Part shown: one piece after another, positions 1-10,140 of the stretch
How the letters are laid out: the number at the start of each line of letters is the position of its first letter
Position numbering within the stretch: position 1 is the stretch's first letter
NCBI GenBank assembly: GCA_964019055.1
Contig: OZ025215.1
Coordinates: 10,073,708-10,137,707, forward strand
DNA length: 64,000 nt
DNA from: Anthopleura xanthogrammica
Lineage: Eukaryota > Cnidaria > Anthozoa > Actiniaria > Actiniidae
Reading direction: 5' to 3'
Translations under genes and position numbers: made by a program
The notes under the pieces: generated by a model
The model's database searches: none
What the model was told of the DNA's origin: nothing
The model's input: only the letters and a program-made list of their open reading frames with translations

Positions 1-221
1 TTATATATTATTATGTATCGCGAGATTTTATTGGACAGTTTGCCGTGAAGTGATATCGTATCAGGCACTTCACTGACATGGTTTTTATTCACGGCTTTAT
101 TTCACGGATATTGACCCTAAATGTGTTATAAACCCCATTTCAATATCATCTTTGATGCAACAGAGGCCAACAAACTTTTTTTTTGGATGTGCCATTTCCT
201 TGGTATTTTCATCTATCTTAC

Positions 222-400
222 CCAATGGTTTTATGGAGTCTGGTTTAATCCTCAGCGTGCCTATCATGCCCTGGGATTCCTTCACTCTTCGCACAACAAC
301 ATTTGCAATGCGCACTTTAGTATCTGGAGGAGGTTTGTCTTCAGGCTTCTGGACTTTCACTTTGAAGATGACGCGGAACCGAACGGCAACACTTCCGTTA
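222..400 (-). CDS. Exon 11: C-terminal part of SEA domain
   Basis: Acceptor CCCGAACAG above 400, donor GTAAGA at 221-216. The join gives SFSNGSVAVRFRVIFK, the SEA strand that contains the G-S-V autoproteolysis site, then an acceptor-helix region ending with the residues IGTLRIKP. The frame stays open past the donor to a stop at 97-99, but the donor is strong and the SEA fold is complete here. Confidence 0.75.
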
Positions 401-1885
401 CTGTTCGGGGAAAAATCCAAAAATTAGAAAATATTTTTCGATTGCACGTCACCGCGGCCATGTTGGTGGTTTTTAACAAAAGATTTCTCATTAGCCTCTA
501 TTGTTAATACCATCAACACTGCCGCTACGTCTTTATCATTTGACTTTCTTGGCAATGCTTGTTAATCCATTAATTCTAAAAAGCTTTTGAAATTATTCAT
601 CTTTCATTTGTTGGTTCGTTTGTTGGGTTCGTTGGTTGGTCGGTTGGTCAGTTTATTCGGTCGGTCAAGCGGTTGTTCCATTAAACTCACCTGAAGCTTA
701 AGACTTCAACTCTCACGAACCCTGTTTCATTTATGTAGATTTTAGTCAGCTGAGAAAGAAAAAAAGTATCTCAATATTTATTGCAACAATCAATCATAGC
801 ACCCCCATCACAGCTACCACCACTACCACCACCACCACCACTACCACTACTACTACCACTACTACTACCACTACCACCACCACCACCACCACCACCACTA
901 CCACCACCACCACCACCACCACCACTACCACTACTACTACCACTACTACTACCACCACCATCACCATCACCACAACCACCACCACCACCACCACCACCAC
1001 CACCACCACCACCACCACCACCACCACCACCACCACCACCACCACCACCACCACCACCACCACCACCACCACCACTACCACTACCACTACAACCAGCAAC
1101 AACGACAAGCAAACTTAAAAACTAAAAATCTAGAAACAAAAAATAGATATTATGCAGGCATCCAAATTACCTCTTCCACAAACGTAGTTGTTAAATTTTG
1201 GTATTTTTCTGAAGACTTATTATTTAGTTCCTCGGTGAATGTTTGGTCTTGAAGAGTGACGTCCATATCGATTTTGATCGGCACTGAACAACAAATTAAG
1301 AAATATTACATTAATCTTCGTTTATTAAAATTGCATTCTGCATTCCGACGAGCTACAAAAGAGAGAAGATCTCTAGCTCTTGGCAATTGCTTTCTCCACT
1401 AGATTGCTCTGCCTTCCAAATTAAGTTGCAATCAAAATGCAAAGGCAAGAGAATGCGCAATAGTTTTCATTATTCCATGCATTACCATCAACAACCAGTC
1501 GTACATCAGCTTTGACTGACTTCTGCCTGTTTGTAGCCACACAAGTATAAAACCCAGAGTCATCTGCTGTAACAGGTGTGATATAAAACTCTGCCATGAC
1601 CACTTTCTTGTCGTCAGAAATCTTTGCTTCTGTCTGCAACTCTATTCCATTCTTTAGCATTTGAACTTGTGGCATGATTTCACTGGATGCGACGCATTTT
1701 ATTGTCATGTTAGTTTCTGCGACTGCTGTGAAGTTTTCTCCTCCGTTAATAATCTCAAGAGAAGCTGAGAAAAAGTACAAAACAGACAAAAGATCAAAAC
1801 TTTCAAAAATTAAAACATTGTTCGTTGCAACAATCTATAAGTACTTTTTTTCGTTCACTAGATCGTTTAAATGTTTCCGATAGTA

Positions 1886-1922
<37 letters not shown>

Positions 1923-4900
1923 GTATCTGTCTGTCTGTCTCTGTCTCTGTCTCAGTATCTGTCTGTCTGTCTCTCTCTGTCCCAGTATCTGTCTGTCTGT
2001 CTTTCTTCCTTCCTTCCTTCCTTCCTTTCTGTATGTCTCTCTGTGTGTCTGTCTATACGTCTGTCTCTCTGTCTCTCTGTCTAAGTATCTGTCTGTCTGT
2101 CTGTTTTTTTTCTGTTTGCCTTGCAGTGGATGGAACTACAAATCTTTAAGTTACGTACTGTCAATATCCACTAACTCATCATCCAATTTTACAACACCAA
2201 GTCTGTTTGTTGCAGAGCAACCGTAATACGCAGCATCTTTGACACGAACGTCTGGGATAACTAGCTCAGCTTTCTTTTGATTGGGCAAAATAATCCCTTC
2301 AGTTTTTCCTGGAAGCCTTTTTGTCCATTCAAAAGATGGTTCAGGATCTCCATACACGTCACACTTTAGTCGAAGGGTTTGTCCCAGCTGTAGGATGACA
2401 CCTTCAGGCAAACCAGCTTTTCTTGTTGGAGAAACTGTATACGTAAACAACCGAAAAAAAAAATGCTTTCTTGTATAGATATGGTTTCCATAAGGGAAGG
2501 GAGGGGTGGGTGCGTGCGTGCGTTCCAATTTCTTAACATCAATTTTCCAAAACCGCGAGAAATAATTTTTTTTAGAATATATATTCCCTATTCCCAGTTA
2601 CCTAAATACCAGTTCTAAAGATGAACCTCGGAAAAATCCAATGTTGTTGCAATTGATTCTACGATTTCCTATTTCCAGTGACCTAAACCCCATTTAAAAC
2701 CCATTTGAAGCCTTACCCAGTACATTTAGTGATGCTGATTCTTCAGTTCTCCCAGCCCTGCTGCTTGCAATACACGTATACCTTCCTTCGTATTCTTTAG
2801 TATTTTGCACGTTATCAATCACTATTTTGTTTCCAGTGTGTTTGGGAGATGAATCATCGCTGAACCTCCACGATATCACGGGCTCAGGTACTCCAGTGGC
2901 ATTACAATAGAAATATACTTGTGTTCCTTGTATGACAGTCTGGTCTGTTGGCTTGTGTTGGATTTCTGGTTTAACTATTATTGATAAATATAAATATTAA
3001 GACACAGATACACGGTGCAACATATTGCAACATATTGCACGCAATGTTGCTGAAGTAGGATCGTTTTTTTACTTCAGGAACATTGCGTGCAGTATATTGC
3101 GTCGTGTGACATGGCTCGCAACATTGATTGCCTGCAACATTGCGCGCAATTTGCTGCACCGTGTATCCTTCGCTTTAGCGTTGAAGGAATAGAAAATTAG
3201 TTAGCAAGCAACCTCAATCCTTGCAAAAATCCTAGTGAAAGTTTAGAATCTTGTTTGGTAATAGACCATTTTCGAGATGTGCGAGCGCTTTCAAAAATAT
3301 CGCAGGCGCGTACATGATCTCGAGGCATTTTTGGGCAGAGTCAATAGCGCGCGTGATCTTGCCCGAAAATGCCTCTTTTTCATGTCTGCGCCTGCTAAAT
3401 TTTTGAAAGCGTTCGCGCATCTCGAAAATGGTCTATTTAGCCCCGGTTGAAGCGTCGATTTTCTCATGACCCGAATGCCGTTGAAAACAATGGATAACAA
3501 GGCGGTCTTCTTTGATGACATTAGGTTCGGCTCATGAGAAGTTATTAAGATCAACGTTTGAACTGGACCTTAGATTTCATGTCCAGTAAATTGGTTGATG
3601 TTTTGTTTTAAAAACTTGTAATTGTGACCATGTTTGTGGTGTCGAACAAAAGCTTTCTCATTACCGTAAAACTTCAAATATAAGTCTTTCCAAAAATGAG
3701 CTCCTTATCACGCGATTCTATTGTTCTTCTATTGTTCTAAGACCGAAAAGGCACGTTGGGCTTATAACAAGGAAGTTTACGGTATATGGCCTCTTTGTTC
3801 ATATCATTAACTAACATGGCAACATTAATGTCTTTGTCATTTGCCCCTCATGGAAATGCTTGCAATTCCATCAATTGTCTTTCATTCTTAATTTGTAAAC
3901 TTGGTAAATGCAATCAATGATTCCCTCCGTTTTTAATTCCACAATCCTAGATCATTAACACAAACACACGAGATTGAATTCATTTTAGTAATTGCCACAA
4001 CTCACAAAACATCGATGTGCTATCCTACTTACACAACACTTCAACGGTTCCTCTTGTAGTCTTGTTCAAGGTTTTGCTGTAAGCCACACACGTGTAGTTG
4101 CTCGATTCATTGTAGCTCACTCCAGCGTCAGATGTTGTAAGGAGCAGCTCACTGTTAACTTGCTTACTTGAGACATTATAAGTCACTGTTCGAATGCTTT
4201 GGATTTGAAAAACAGGGGTTCGTTCCTTGTACCAAGATAAGATGGGCTGTGGAGAGCCAAGTACACTGCATTGAAGAGAAGGGTTTTTCTGACCAAGTGT
4301 GAGAATGTAAGGCTTTGGTGTTGAGATGAGAACATCGTGAAGAACTGATGAAATAAAGGATAAGTTTAGAACAAAATATTTGCATTCCTTTGTGTGAAAA
4401 GTGTTAATTAAACATTCAAAACATCTCGCGGGTGATTGTATTTTATGGGGGAGGGATGGGGAATGATTAGCAGCTTTGTAGAGAAACGGTGTGACTTTCT
4501 GGTCTTGTAATCTGTGGGTATGACCTTTAGAAAAAGAAGTCTTTACTGTAACAGGAAATGGAATGGAAAGGAAGAGAAAGAGAAAGAGAAAGAGAAAGAG
4601 AAAGAGAAAGAAAAGAAAAGAAAAGAAAAGAAAAGAATGCAGTGCAGTGCAATACAACTTAAAAACATAAAACAAAACTTAAAATCTCTAGTAATTTCAG
4701 CATTACTTCATTACATAGACTACAACTGAACTACCATAAGGAAAGAAGAAAGTTGCTATCAAAATACCATGAGGTTGATACATTACTGTTGAATCGTTTT
4801 ACTTACATGTGATTTTTAGGTACCCTCCCTGTGATGTCAATACGCCCATTTTATTCTCGACTCTACATTCGTAGTATCCCTCATCATCTATCTCCAGCCT

Positions 4901-6532
4901 GGATATCCGAAGCACTGCGATTCCACTTGTGTTCTTGCTTCGCGTTATGTTGTTTGTTATTCTATCGGAATGTTGTCTAACGTCCAAGGCTTGGTCATTC
5001 TTAAGCCAGGTCAGTGCTGGGAACGGGTTACCTTCAAACTCGCATCTTATTTCTATTTTGCCCTTATCGTTGGCTGTTTGGTTTACTGGAGAGCGAACAA
5101 TCTTCAAAGATAATTCTGAAAAAAGAAATAATGCTATAATATATTCTAGCGATGTGATTCTTTTGGGGATGTAAGACAACTACATAATACTAGCTGAAAT
5201 AGGCCGATTATTTTTAACTGCATTTCCCAATATTTTCCAAATCTTTTGACTTATATTTGTAAAACGATGCATAATTTAGGTTTTCTGGAAGAAGAAAAAA
5301 CAAAGTAAAAAGCTTGATTGCTGGTGAAGTTATGGTTTTTTTTTGTTTTTTTTTTTTGTAGAAAGTTGGTTTGCTCTTCTTTATCCTAAAAATGTTTTTG
5401 ATACGCTTGTGTTTAATCTTGAATGTCTCGAAAACGACGTCGGAATGCCCCTTTTTCCTTTTCAGACTTGAAATTAGCATTAAGTTTCGATCATCTTCAG
5501 AAATTATGATTCAAAAACTTTTTCATAGATTTTTTCAATAGACGATCCCTTTCGCGTGACGTCAAAGCAGCTCAATTTGGAGGACAAAACAAAAGAATTT
5601 CAATCTACTGAGAATTGGAACCTATTGTTTTGTCTCCCAGATTGAGCTTCATTCCGACATGCTGCAAGGGGTCTGTAGTAGGCAGTCACCTTAAAGTATA
5701 AATAAAATTACCTCCGCCAGCGTTACCACAGTAACGAAGATCACACCCCGGAGTCTTGTAAAGCTCGTACACGTAGAAGTTACCACAGTTCCTCACACGA
5801 ATCATGTTGTGAAATTGACAGCAATTATCATACCAGTGATAACACACTTTACGACTGACGATACCTTGTGCTTGGGTAGGATGAGAACCCTCCATCCATC
5901 CAGGACCACCAGTTCCACAGCGATTTTTGGGGACACAAGATGTTGGCATAGCAAATCCAGCCTCACCACTAAATCTGTACCATCCTTTGCTCAGATAATA
6001 GTCACATTTGGGTGAATTTCCACTTGGAACTCCTTGCGCACGATCGCGAGTATTCAGCACCGTGTAGTTGCTGCATTCTGTTGATGCAAAGGAAAAGAGC
6101 CTTACATAACGTCATATAAAACTTAATAAGAGACATTGTTCATTGAATATATAATGTTCTGTTTTTCTTGTCAGTTTCTTAACAAGATAAACTCTGTAAC
6201 ACACCTAGAAGAGACCTGCTTTGCTGACGCTACTTTAACGTTATACGTTGTGGAGGCATTACTAGCCACTGAGATGAATATTATTATACTATTTTTCAAT
6301 ATATCAATTTGCACGTAGAGCTTTTTGTTTTGTTTTGTTTATCGCTACTGCTCATATAGTTTTTCTTCCTCCCATGTTATATACTTTTAAGTGGGCCATA
6401 TCAGTTAGATAAATGTAAGCAGGTAAGTTATGTTCATTCTTTAAAGAAATTGTTAAGATTAAATAATTAAAAATAAAAACAATATACACTATACGCACTG
6501 TTACACTAAAGACTTTGTACACCTTTAATAAC

Positions 6533-6578
<46 letters not shown>

Positions 6579-8046
6579 TGACTTCATGTCAGGATTTCAA
6601 AAAGAACTTATCAATAGACTCAATAGGGTACTAGGACTTGTCAATGGAACAGAACGGATACGGAAATGTCAGAAATGGGTAATTTCCTAGAATTGTGAAA
6701 TAGGTAAGGCTTTGTAGGCTGTCTAAGTATAGCCATTATTATTATTATTATTATTATTATTATCATTATTATTATTATTATTATTATTATAATTATTATT
6801 ATTATTATAAAAAGTCAAGTCAGACAAAAGTTGAAATAAACCACATAATAATGATAATAATAATAATAAAGATAATAATAATAATGATGATGATGATAAT
6901 AATAATAATAAAATAATAATGATAATAATAATAATGACAATGATGATAACATCATCATCACCAGTCATCATCGTCATCATCAACATCTTCTATCATTATC
7001 ATCATCCTCTTAATACTAACCTGTGACGTCTTTTATGACGTATAGATCATAGGAGTAAGATGATAGTTTAGTTTTGTCTTGGTTGCACATAGTTCTTTTC
7101 AGGCAGTCAGCTCTCTGGGGTTTCAGGAAATTCGGGCCCGTTATGCAGTCCGTTTGCTGCATGGCTTGCACACCAAAATGCTTCACTCCTTTTTTTCTGG
7201 CCAGCTCCAAACACACGTCAAATATTGAGACATTGTCTCTCAGCGTGTCTATGTAATATGGTGGAGTTCCGCATGAATACACTTCGTAATAGCAGCCATA
7301 ATGGCTGTACTCTGTGATAATTAAAAAACAAAATTAATATTCGTCTTGGGGCATTTTTTTCCATTATACAGACCACGTGTCATTCCCTAGAGTATCATTT
7401 CTTTGTATAACAGTTGTGCATGAGAAGACACATGATAATGAATACAACTCAAACAAGAATCTAATTCTCTAGGGAAATAAACTTTCCAAAATTACCAAAA
7501 TAATAGGTAATTTTAAAACTTAGCCCATGTTCTAGTTGGATTTCATTTTCCCCGTTTATTATTCCTCTAGATTTTTTCTTTTCCGTTTCTTCCCTCAGTT
7601 AGTAAAAAAGAGAATCATATTCAAGGGCGGAATGTTGAACAGGTTTGAAACAGCTTTTTTGTGAGTTTCGAAACCCGATTTTATCCTGTGAAAGAAAGAA
7701 AATTTGCGCTGGTTCTTGACGTTCAAGACACTGTGTGACATTAAAGGAATTCTTCAGTAGCGTTACAAATATTTTAGCACTGACATCATACAAGGTCTTT
7801 CAAGTATTAATTGTTCACGCTTGAGAAACCCATCTTCATCAAGAAAGATTAGATGGTATGAATGAAAGTGAAACACGTATATCTATTCATAAAAACAAAT
7901 CAGGGCTCTTCTTTTCAAACCCACTCACCTGAACTGTCTGGAGCTGGATGAACCATTGTACACAATTCCATTATAGAGACAGCAAAAATCAAAACAGTTC
8001 TGATAGCTGAACCAAAGGTCAAAGGCATTTTTCTAAGCATTAACAT
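222..8046 (-). CDS. Modular WSC-like/D8C/5xIg/SEA extracellular protein (3' end outside window)
   Basis: Hand-built model with 11 exons, all GT-AG: 7929-8046, 7021-7311, 5712-6077, 4807-5115, 4033-4344, 2717-2974, 2159-2434, 1486-1764, 1171-1283, 691-749, 222-400. Eight introns are phase 1, the usual signature of shuffled extracellular modules; the SEA introns are phase 0 and 2, and the last donor is phase 1. The 853 residues seen run: signal peptide (1 to about 33), WSC-like Cys module (40-136), uromodulin/GP2-type D8C (137-258), five Ig domains (259-736), SEA domain (737-853). No stop follows the SEA exon before its donor at 220-221, so more exons must lie left of the window. The family logic (D8C, I-set Ig, SEA) suggests a secreted or membrane-tethered adhesion or recognition protein at the epithelial or mucus surface; the ligand is unknown. 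It is the only gene model in the leftmost 8 kb. Confidence 0.82.
691..749 (-). CDS. Exon 10: 59-nt SEA micro-exon
   Basis: Too short for ORF scanning. Acceptor TTTCTCAG above 749, donor GTGAGT below 691. Phase 0 in and 2 out, fitting both neighbours exactly. It reads L-T-K-I-Y with GF-x-x-V-x-V, the canonical SEA middle strand ('IY....GF..V.V'). It fills what would otherwise be a gap in the SEA fold. Confidence 0.78.
817..1085. repeat. (ACC)n/(ACT)n microsatellite
   Basis: About 270 bp of ACC triplets with interspersed ACT, in the intron between two SEA exons. The long poly-Pro/poly-Gly/poly-Val frames here are repeat translation, not genes. Confidence 0.95.
1171..1283 (-). CDS. Exon 9: N-terminal third of SEA domain
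   Basis: 38 codons after a clear polypyrimidine and TTCAG acceptor. The pattern FTEELNNKSSEKYQNL matches the SEA start (F...L.n..S..Y..L). Ends in phase 0 at a GTAATT donor; continues in 691-749. Confidence 0.8.
1486..1764 (-). CDS. Exon 8: Ig domain 5, Trp-less
   Basis: 93 codons. Both Ig cysteines are present (IKCVAS and DDSGFYTCVATN), but the C-strand Trp packed against the disulfide is replaced: the segment reads QVQMLKNG. Otherwise a normal I-set domain. Donor GTAATG, phase 1. Confidence 0.83.
1886..2106. repeat. (CTGT)n/(CTTC)n microsatellite
   Basis: Degenerate CTGT and TCTG units with a CTTC block, in the intron between Ig4 and Ig5. Confidence 0.95.
2159..2434 (-). CDS. Exon 7: Ig domain 4
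   Basis: 92 codons. Cys in LKCDV, Trp in FEWTK, F-strand KDAAYYGCSATN. The donor is GTACGT directly below 2159, leaving phase 1 like its neighbours. The next intron carries a 220-bp CTGT/CTTC microsatellite. Confidence 0.85.
2717..2974 (-). CDS. Exon 6: Ig domain 3
   Basis: 86 codons. Compact I-set Ig: Cys in FYCNA, Trp in ISWRF, then YEGRYTCIASS. The acceptor follows an AT-rich intron that also holds two palindromic elements (3005-3168 and 3259-3436). Confidence 0.87.
3005..3168. mobile_element. Palindromic MITE with GATACACGGTGCA ends
   Basis: Intronic inverted-repeat element. The left end GATACACGGTGCA is matched by an inverted copy ending TGCACCGTGTATC. The interior is built from repeats of the GCAACATTGCG type on both strands. 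No coding capacity. Confidence 0.6.
3259..3436. mobile_element. Palindromic MITE with TAGACCATTTTCGAGATG ends
   Basis: Almost fully palindromic 178-bp element in the Ig3 intron. The terminal inverted repeats TAGACCATTTTCGAGATG are perfect and the match continues inward with mismatches (GCGAGCGCTTTCAAAAAT on the left arm). Flanking TA is compatible with a TA target duplication (Tc1/mariner-like); the superfamily is inference. Confidence 0.65.
4033..4344 (-). CDS. Exon 5: Ig domain 2
   Basis: 104 codons. Cys in LQCSV, Trp in LSWYK, F-strand Cys in NYTCVAYS. The usual D-x-G-x-Y before the second Cys is replaced by an Asn-Glu-Ser-Ser-Asn stretch, so the F-strand corner is divergent. Sequons NVS, NES, NYT and NKT suggest heavy glycosylation. 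Confidence 0.85.
4807..5115 (-). CDS. Exon 4: Ig domain 1
   Basis: 103 codons. I-set Ig with B-strand Cys (RCEF), C-strand Trp (LTWLK) and F-strand DDEGYYEC. The domain is complete in one phase-1 exon. Several N-glycosylation sequons (NQT, NIT, NTS) are present. Confidence 0.88.
5552..5680. mobile_element. Palindromic MITE, 'GGACAAAAC' family, copy 1
   Basis: Arms carry the GGACAAAACAA motif in opposite orientation around an AATTCTCAG-like centre. One end has the CRE-like octamer TGACGTCA/TGACGTCAA and the other reads TGCAAGGGGTCT. Further copies lie at 10914-11041 and 58258-58385. Confidence 0.6.
5712..6077 (-). CDS. Exon 3: D8C (uromodulin/GP2/OIT3-type) domain
   Basis: 122 codons with the D8C hallmarks in order: Trp-Tyr-Arg-Phe, Met-Pro-x-x-Cys-Val-Pro, Cys-Gly-Thr, Gly-Trp-x-x-Gly-x-His-Pro, Arg-x-Val-Cys, a Cys-Cys pair, an Asn-Cys-Gly-x-Phe-x-Val-Tyr strand, and the terminal Cys-x-x-Arg-Tyr-Cys. 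In vertebrates this domain occurs in secreted or GPI-anchored mucosal proteins that present glycans to bacteria (uromodulin, GP2) and in OIT3. A whole single-exon domain flanked by phase-1 introns is a mobile module. Confidence 0.85.
6527..6999. repeat. AAT/ATT/ATC trinucleotide microsatellites
   Basis: An AAT run at 6527-6576, then ATT at about 6733-6807 and mixed AAT/ATG/ATC to 6999. They lie in the intron between the WSC-like and D8C exons. No coding signal. Confidence 0.9.
7021..7311 (-). CDS. Exon 2: WSC-like cysteine-rich module
   Basis: 97 codons between phase-1 splice sites, with eight cysteines. The core has a Cys at the end of an alpha-helical stretch, then HFGVQ and a Cys-x-x-Gly, resembling the 'C..A...G..YFGVQ...C..G' pattern found in WSC/PAN-like modules of many cnidarian secreted proteins. 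WSC domains bind carbohydrate in other proteins; binding here is inference. The assignment is by motif eye-match only. Confidence 0.55.
7371..7478. mobile_element. Palindromic E-box MITE (CCACGTGTCATTC family), partial
   Basis: Starts GACCACGTGTCATTCCCTAGAG and runs through the family core (TTTCTTTGT, GAGAAGACACATGA, ACAACTCAAACAA) but is truncated on the right at TCTAGGGAA. It lies in intron 1 of the D8C/Ig/SEA gene. Confidence 0.6.
7929..8046 (-). CDS. Exon 1: signal peptide of the D8C/Ig/SEA gene
   Basis: Three in-frame Met codons (first at 8046). A basic Arg-Lys patch is followed by a hydrophobic core with the residues VLIFAVSIM and then a polar Pro-Ala-Pro-Asp stretch, typical of a signal peptide. 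The donor GTGAGT lies directly below 7929 and leaves phase 1. The first Met at 8046 or the next at 8040 could be used; the sequence does not decide. Confidence 0.75.
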
Positions 8047-8881
8047 AAAATCGCTGCGGTTATTTTTCCACGAACTATTAAAACAATAATCCACAATTTT
8101 AACTTTAAATAAATTTGTAATGATTAAAGAAAAGGTACGAAATGTCTTACCTGGTTAAAAACGAAATGCTTTTGTGAAGTAAGGCAGAGAAATATTCATC
8201 TAACTCGAAATTCAATGAACATGGATGGCTGGTCTAGCCTGATGAAAACTTTGAAAATAAATGTTTATTGTATCTCGCAGGAAGAAACACAAAGATCTTT
8301 CGTCAAAATATTTAGGCCAGTCGGATGAAGTTCCTCTTGTCGTAAATGACTGGTCTGTTCAGTAGTAATACTATATTTTCTGCTCACTTGTAAACTCTGT
8401 GTTCCTTTGCTGCAGGAATCAAGCTGCACAGACAGTGACTGTTCCAAGTCAGTAATCCTAAACAGCTAAGTGACCTACTGACTTCCGCGCATGAGAAACC
8501 ATTGCTATGTAAACAAAGGTTCGTATTTTGCTTATCTTGATTTTGATAATTATTCACTGCAAAACAACTTCTTCCAATGATATATAAAGACAATTTACGC
8601 TGAAGGAAGGCGCTAGGATGTCGAGGAAGTGTGTTACTATACACGAACTCTATGATCTCACCCGTCTCTAAATATTATCGTTCTAGTTATATGTCATAGA
8701 TTTTTAGTGGGGGGTAGAGTCACGGTTTCATATTTCAATTTCAACTGGACTTCCGGCTGTTACAGTTTTGGGTGAGGAGGGTTGGGAACCCGGAAATGAA
8801 TTAAGAGAATCAATGATGTACTTAAAAAAAACATTGATTAAACTTCCTCAAATGCTCTATCAAAGACTCTTGCAACGTCCG

Positions 8882-9095
8882 CCTTCAAATTTCACAATCT
8901 CTGGGATGATCAAAGTCAGGTCACGGCTAACTCACAGGTCGAATAGATCGGATAAGAATTTACGGTTAAGTTTTGCAGAAGGAAAAACCGGAGAACCTGG
9001 ATAAGCATGTGATGTTAAGTCTGGGCCATAGAACCATAGCTAGACCTTAGAGGTTAGAGACGAGTGCACTACCTCTATGCCATGCACTCCATTTT
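8882..9095 (-). mobile_element. tRNA-derived SINE copy
   Basis: Read on the minus strand: a tRNA-like head ending near 9095, then the body (AGGTTCTCCGGTTTTTCC) and the conserved 3' tail (GAGTTAGCCGTGACCTGAC, GATCATCCCAGAG, TTTGAAGG). Diverged but recognisable against copies at 12400, 45540, 50930 and 62222. Confidence 0.6.
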
Positions 9096-9147
9096 AATTC
9101 CATTTATAATTATAACAAGGTACATACTTACTATTTATCCATTCACT

Positions 9148-9393
9148 CAGGGTGGCACAGGGGGGGAGGGGGGTATCGATCACGAATCACGAACAATTTT
9201 TTCATAAATTCACGAATCACGAAATACAATTAATGAATAACCTTGCTAAAGGGACTTGGGGTTTGATACGAATTTTCACGAATCACGGTCTTCAAAATAA
9301 GCAGATCACGCATCACGGGGGCTCTGAAATTCACGAATCACGGTCCAAAAATAGGCCAAATCACGCGTCACGCGTAACCCCTGTGCCACTCTG
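9148..9393. mobile_element. Non-autonomous TIR element with internal CACGAATCACG repeats
   Basis: The left end CAGGGTGGCACAGGGG is matched by an inverted right end CCCCTGTGCCACTCTG. TTCACT flanks the element on both sides, a likely 6-bp target duplication. The interior is a degenerate array of CACGAATCACG(G) units. No transposase ORF. Confidence 0.7.
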
Positions 9394-9768
9394 TTCACTG
9401 TTGTTAGTTTGGGGACCATTGGTTATTTATCGTCCCGGAGAGGGGAAGGAGGTAGTAAATTGAATATTTTGCCATTCATGAAACTCAACACGGGAAGTAG
9501 GATATTTGAAGAAAGTTCAATACTTTCAACTTTTCTAAATGGAATAATAAAACTTTTATGATTTTTGTTGGAGCGTCGTTTTTTAACGTAACTGGCGCAG
9601 GAAAAGGACAGAAGGACAAATACGAAAGGGCAAAAGAGGAGATTTGTCCTTGACGCGCGGAAGACTAAGAAGACGGAAAGGGAAAAAATCCTCAAAAACA
9701 GAATTTAAGTGTCGGTCTGAAAAAAGAATAATCGTGACACAAATAGAACTTTAGCTTGGGAGTAATGT

Positions 9769-9912
9769 TTTCGCACTTTAGACCACGTGTCATTCCCTAG
9801 AGTATCATTTCTTTGTTTAATGGCTGTGCACGAGAAGACACATATGAATATAGATACAACTCAAACAAAGCCTTATCTTATCCTCAAGAGAATGGCAGGT
9901 GGTCTGAAATGG
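9769..9912. mobile_element. Palindromic E-box MITE copy
   Basis: Reads GACCACGTGTCATTCCCTAG on the left and the inverted AGAGAATGGCAGGTGGTC on the right, with the family core between. It lies downstream of the lipase gene's 3' end. Confidence 0.65.
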
Positions 9913-10034
9913 AATAACATGAGGTAAGGTAACGATATCTATTGAAAGAGACTGTTATATCCTGGTTAAGATCGTCGGAGAAATAGTGAACTTTTATTAG
10001 GATTTATACCTATATTAGGGAGAGATATTGTATT

Positions 10035-10040
10035 TTTATT
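10035..10040 (-). promoter_or_regulatory. Polyadenylation signal AATAAA of the lipase gene
   Basis: AATAAA on the minus strand about 20 bp past the stop codon at 10059-10061. It supports the choice of last exon. Confidence 0.6.
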
Positions 10041-10058
10041 GGCAGACTTTAGTATCTT

Positions 10059-10140
10059 TTAGCAAGACAGGTTACCCACGTTCAAAGGCTTTGTTGTTCG
10101 ATCGTTATAATGAATCCACTCATGGAAGCATGCACTGTAC
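10059..10140 (-). CDS. Lipase exon 8: C-terminal PLAT strand and stop
   Basis: Acceptor TAATTCCCAG above 10140. Encodes Tyr-Ser-Ala-Cys-Phe-His-Glu-Trp, the usual PLAT-closing 'C..W' strand, and stops at 10059-10061. An AATAAA follows. Confidence 0.8.

Larger units (their letters stand above)
8047..10058. other. Intergenic stretch between two minus-strand genes
   Basis: Contains the presumptive promoter and 5' UTR of the D8C/Ig/SEA gene near its lower edge, one SINE copy (8882-9095), a TIR element (9148-9393), one E-box MITE (9769-9912) and the lipase polyadenylation signal. No convincing coding exon was seen. Confidence 0.6.

Noticed and set aside
781..1125. Poly-Pro / poly-Gly / poly-Val proteins over the ACC tract
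   Set aside because: Translations of a microsatellite on both strands, located in an intron.
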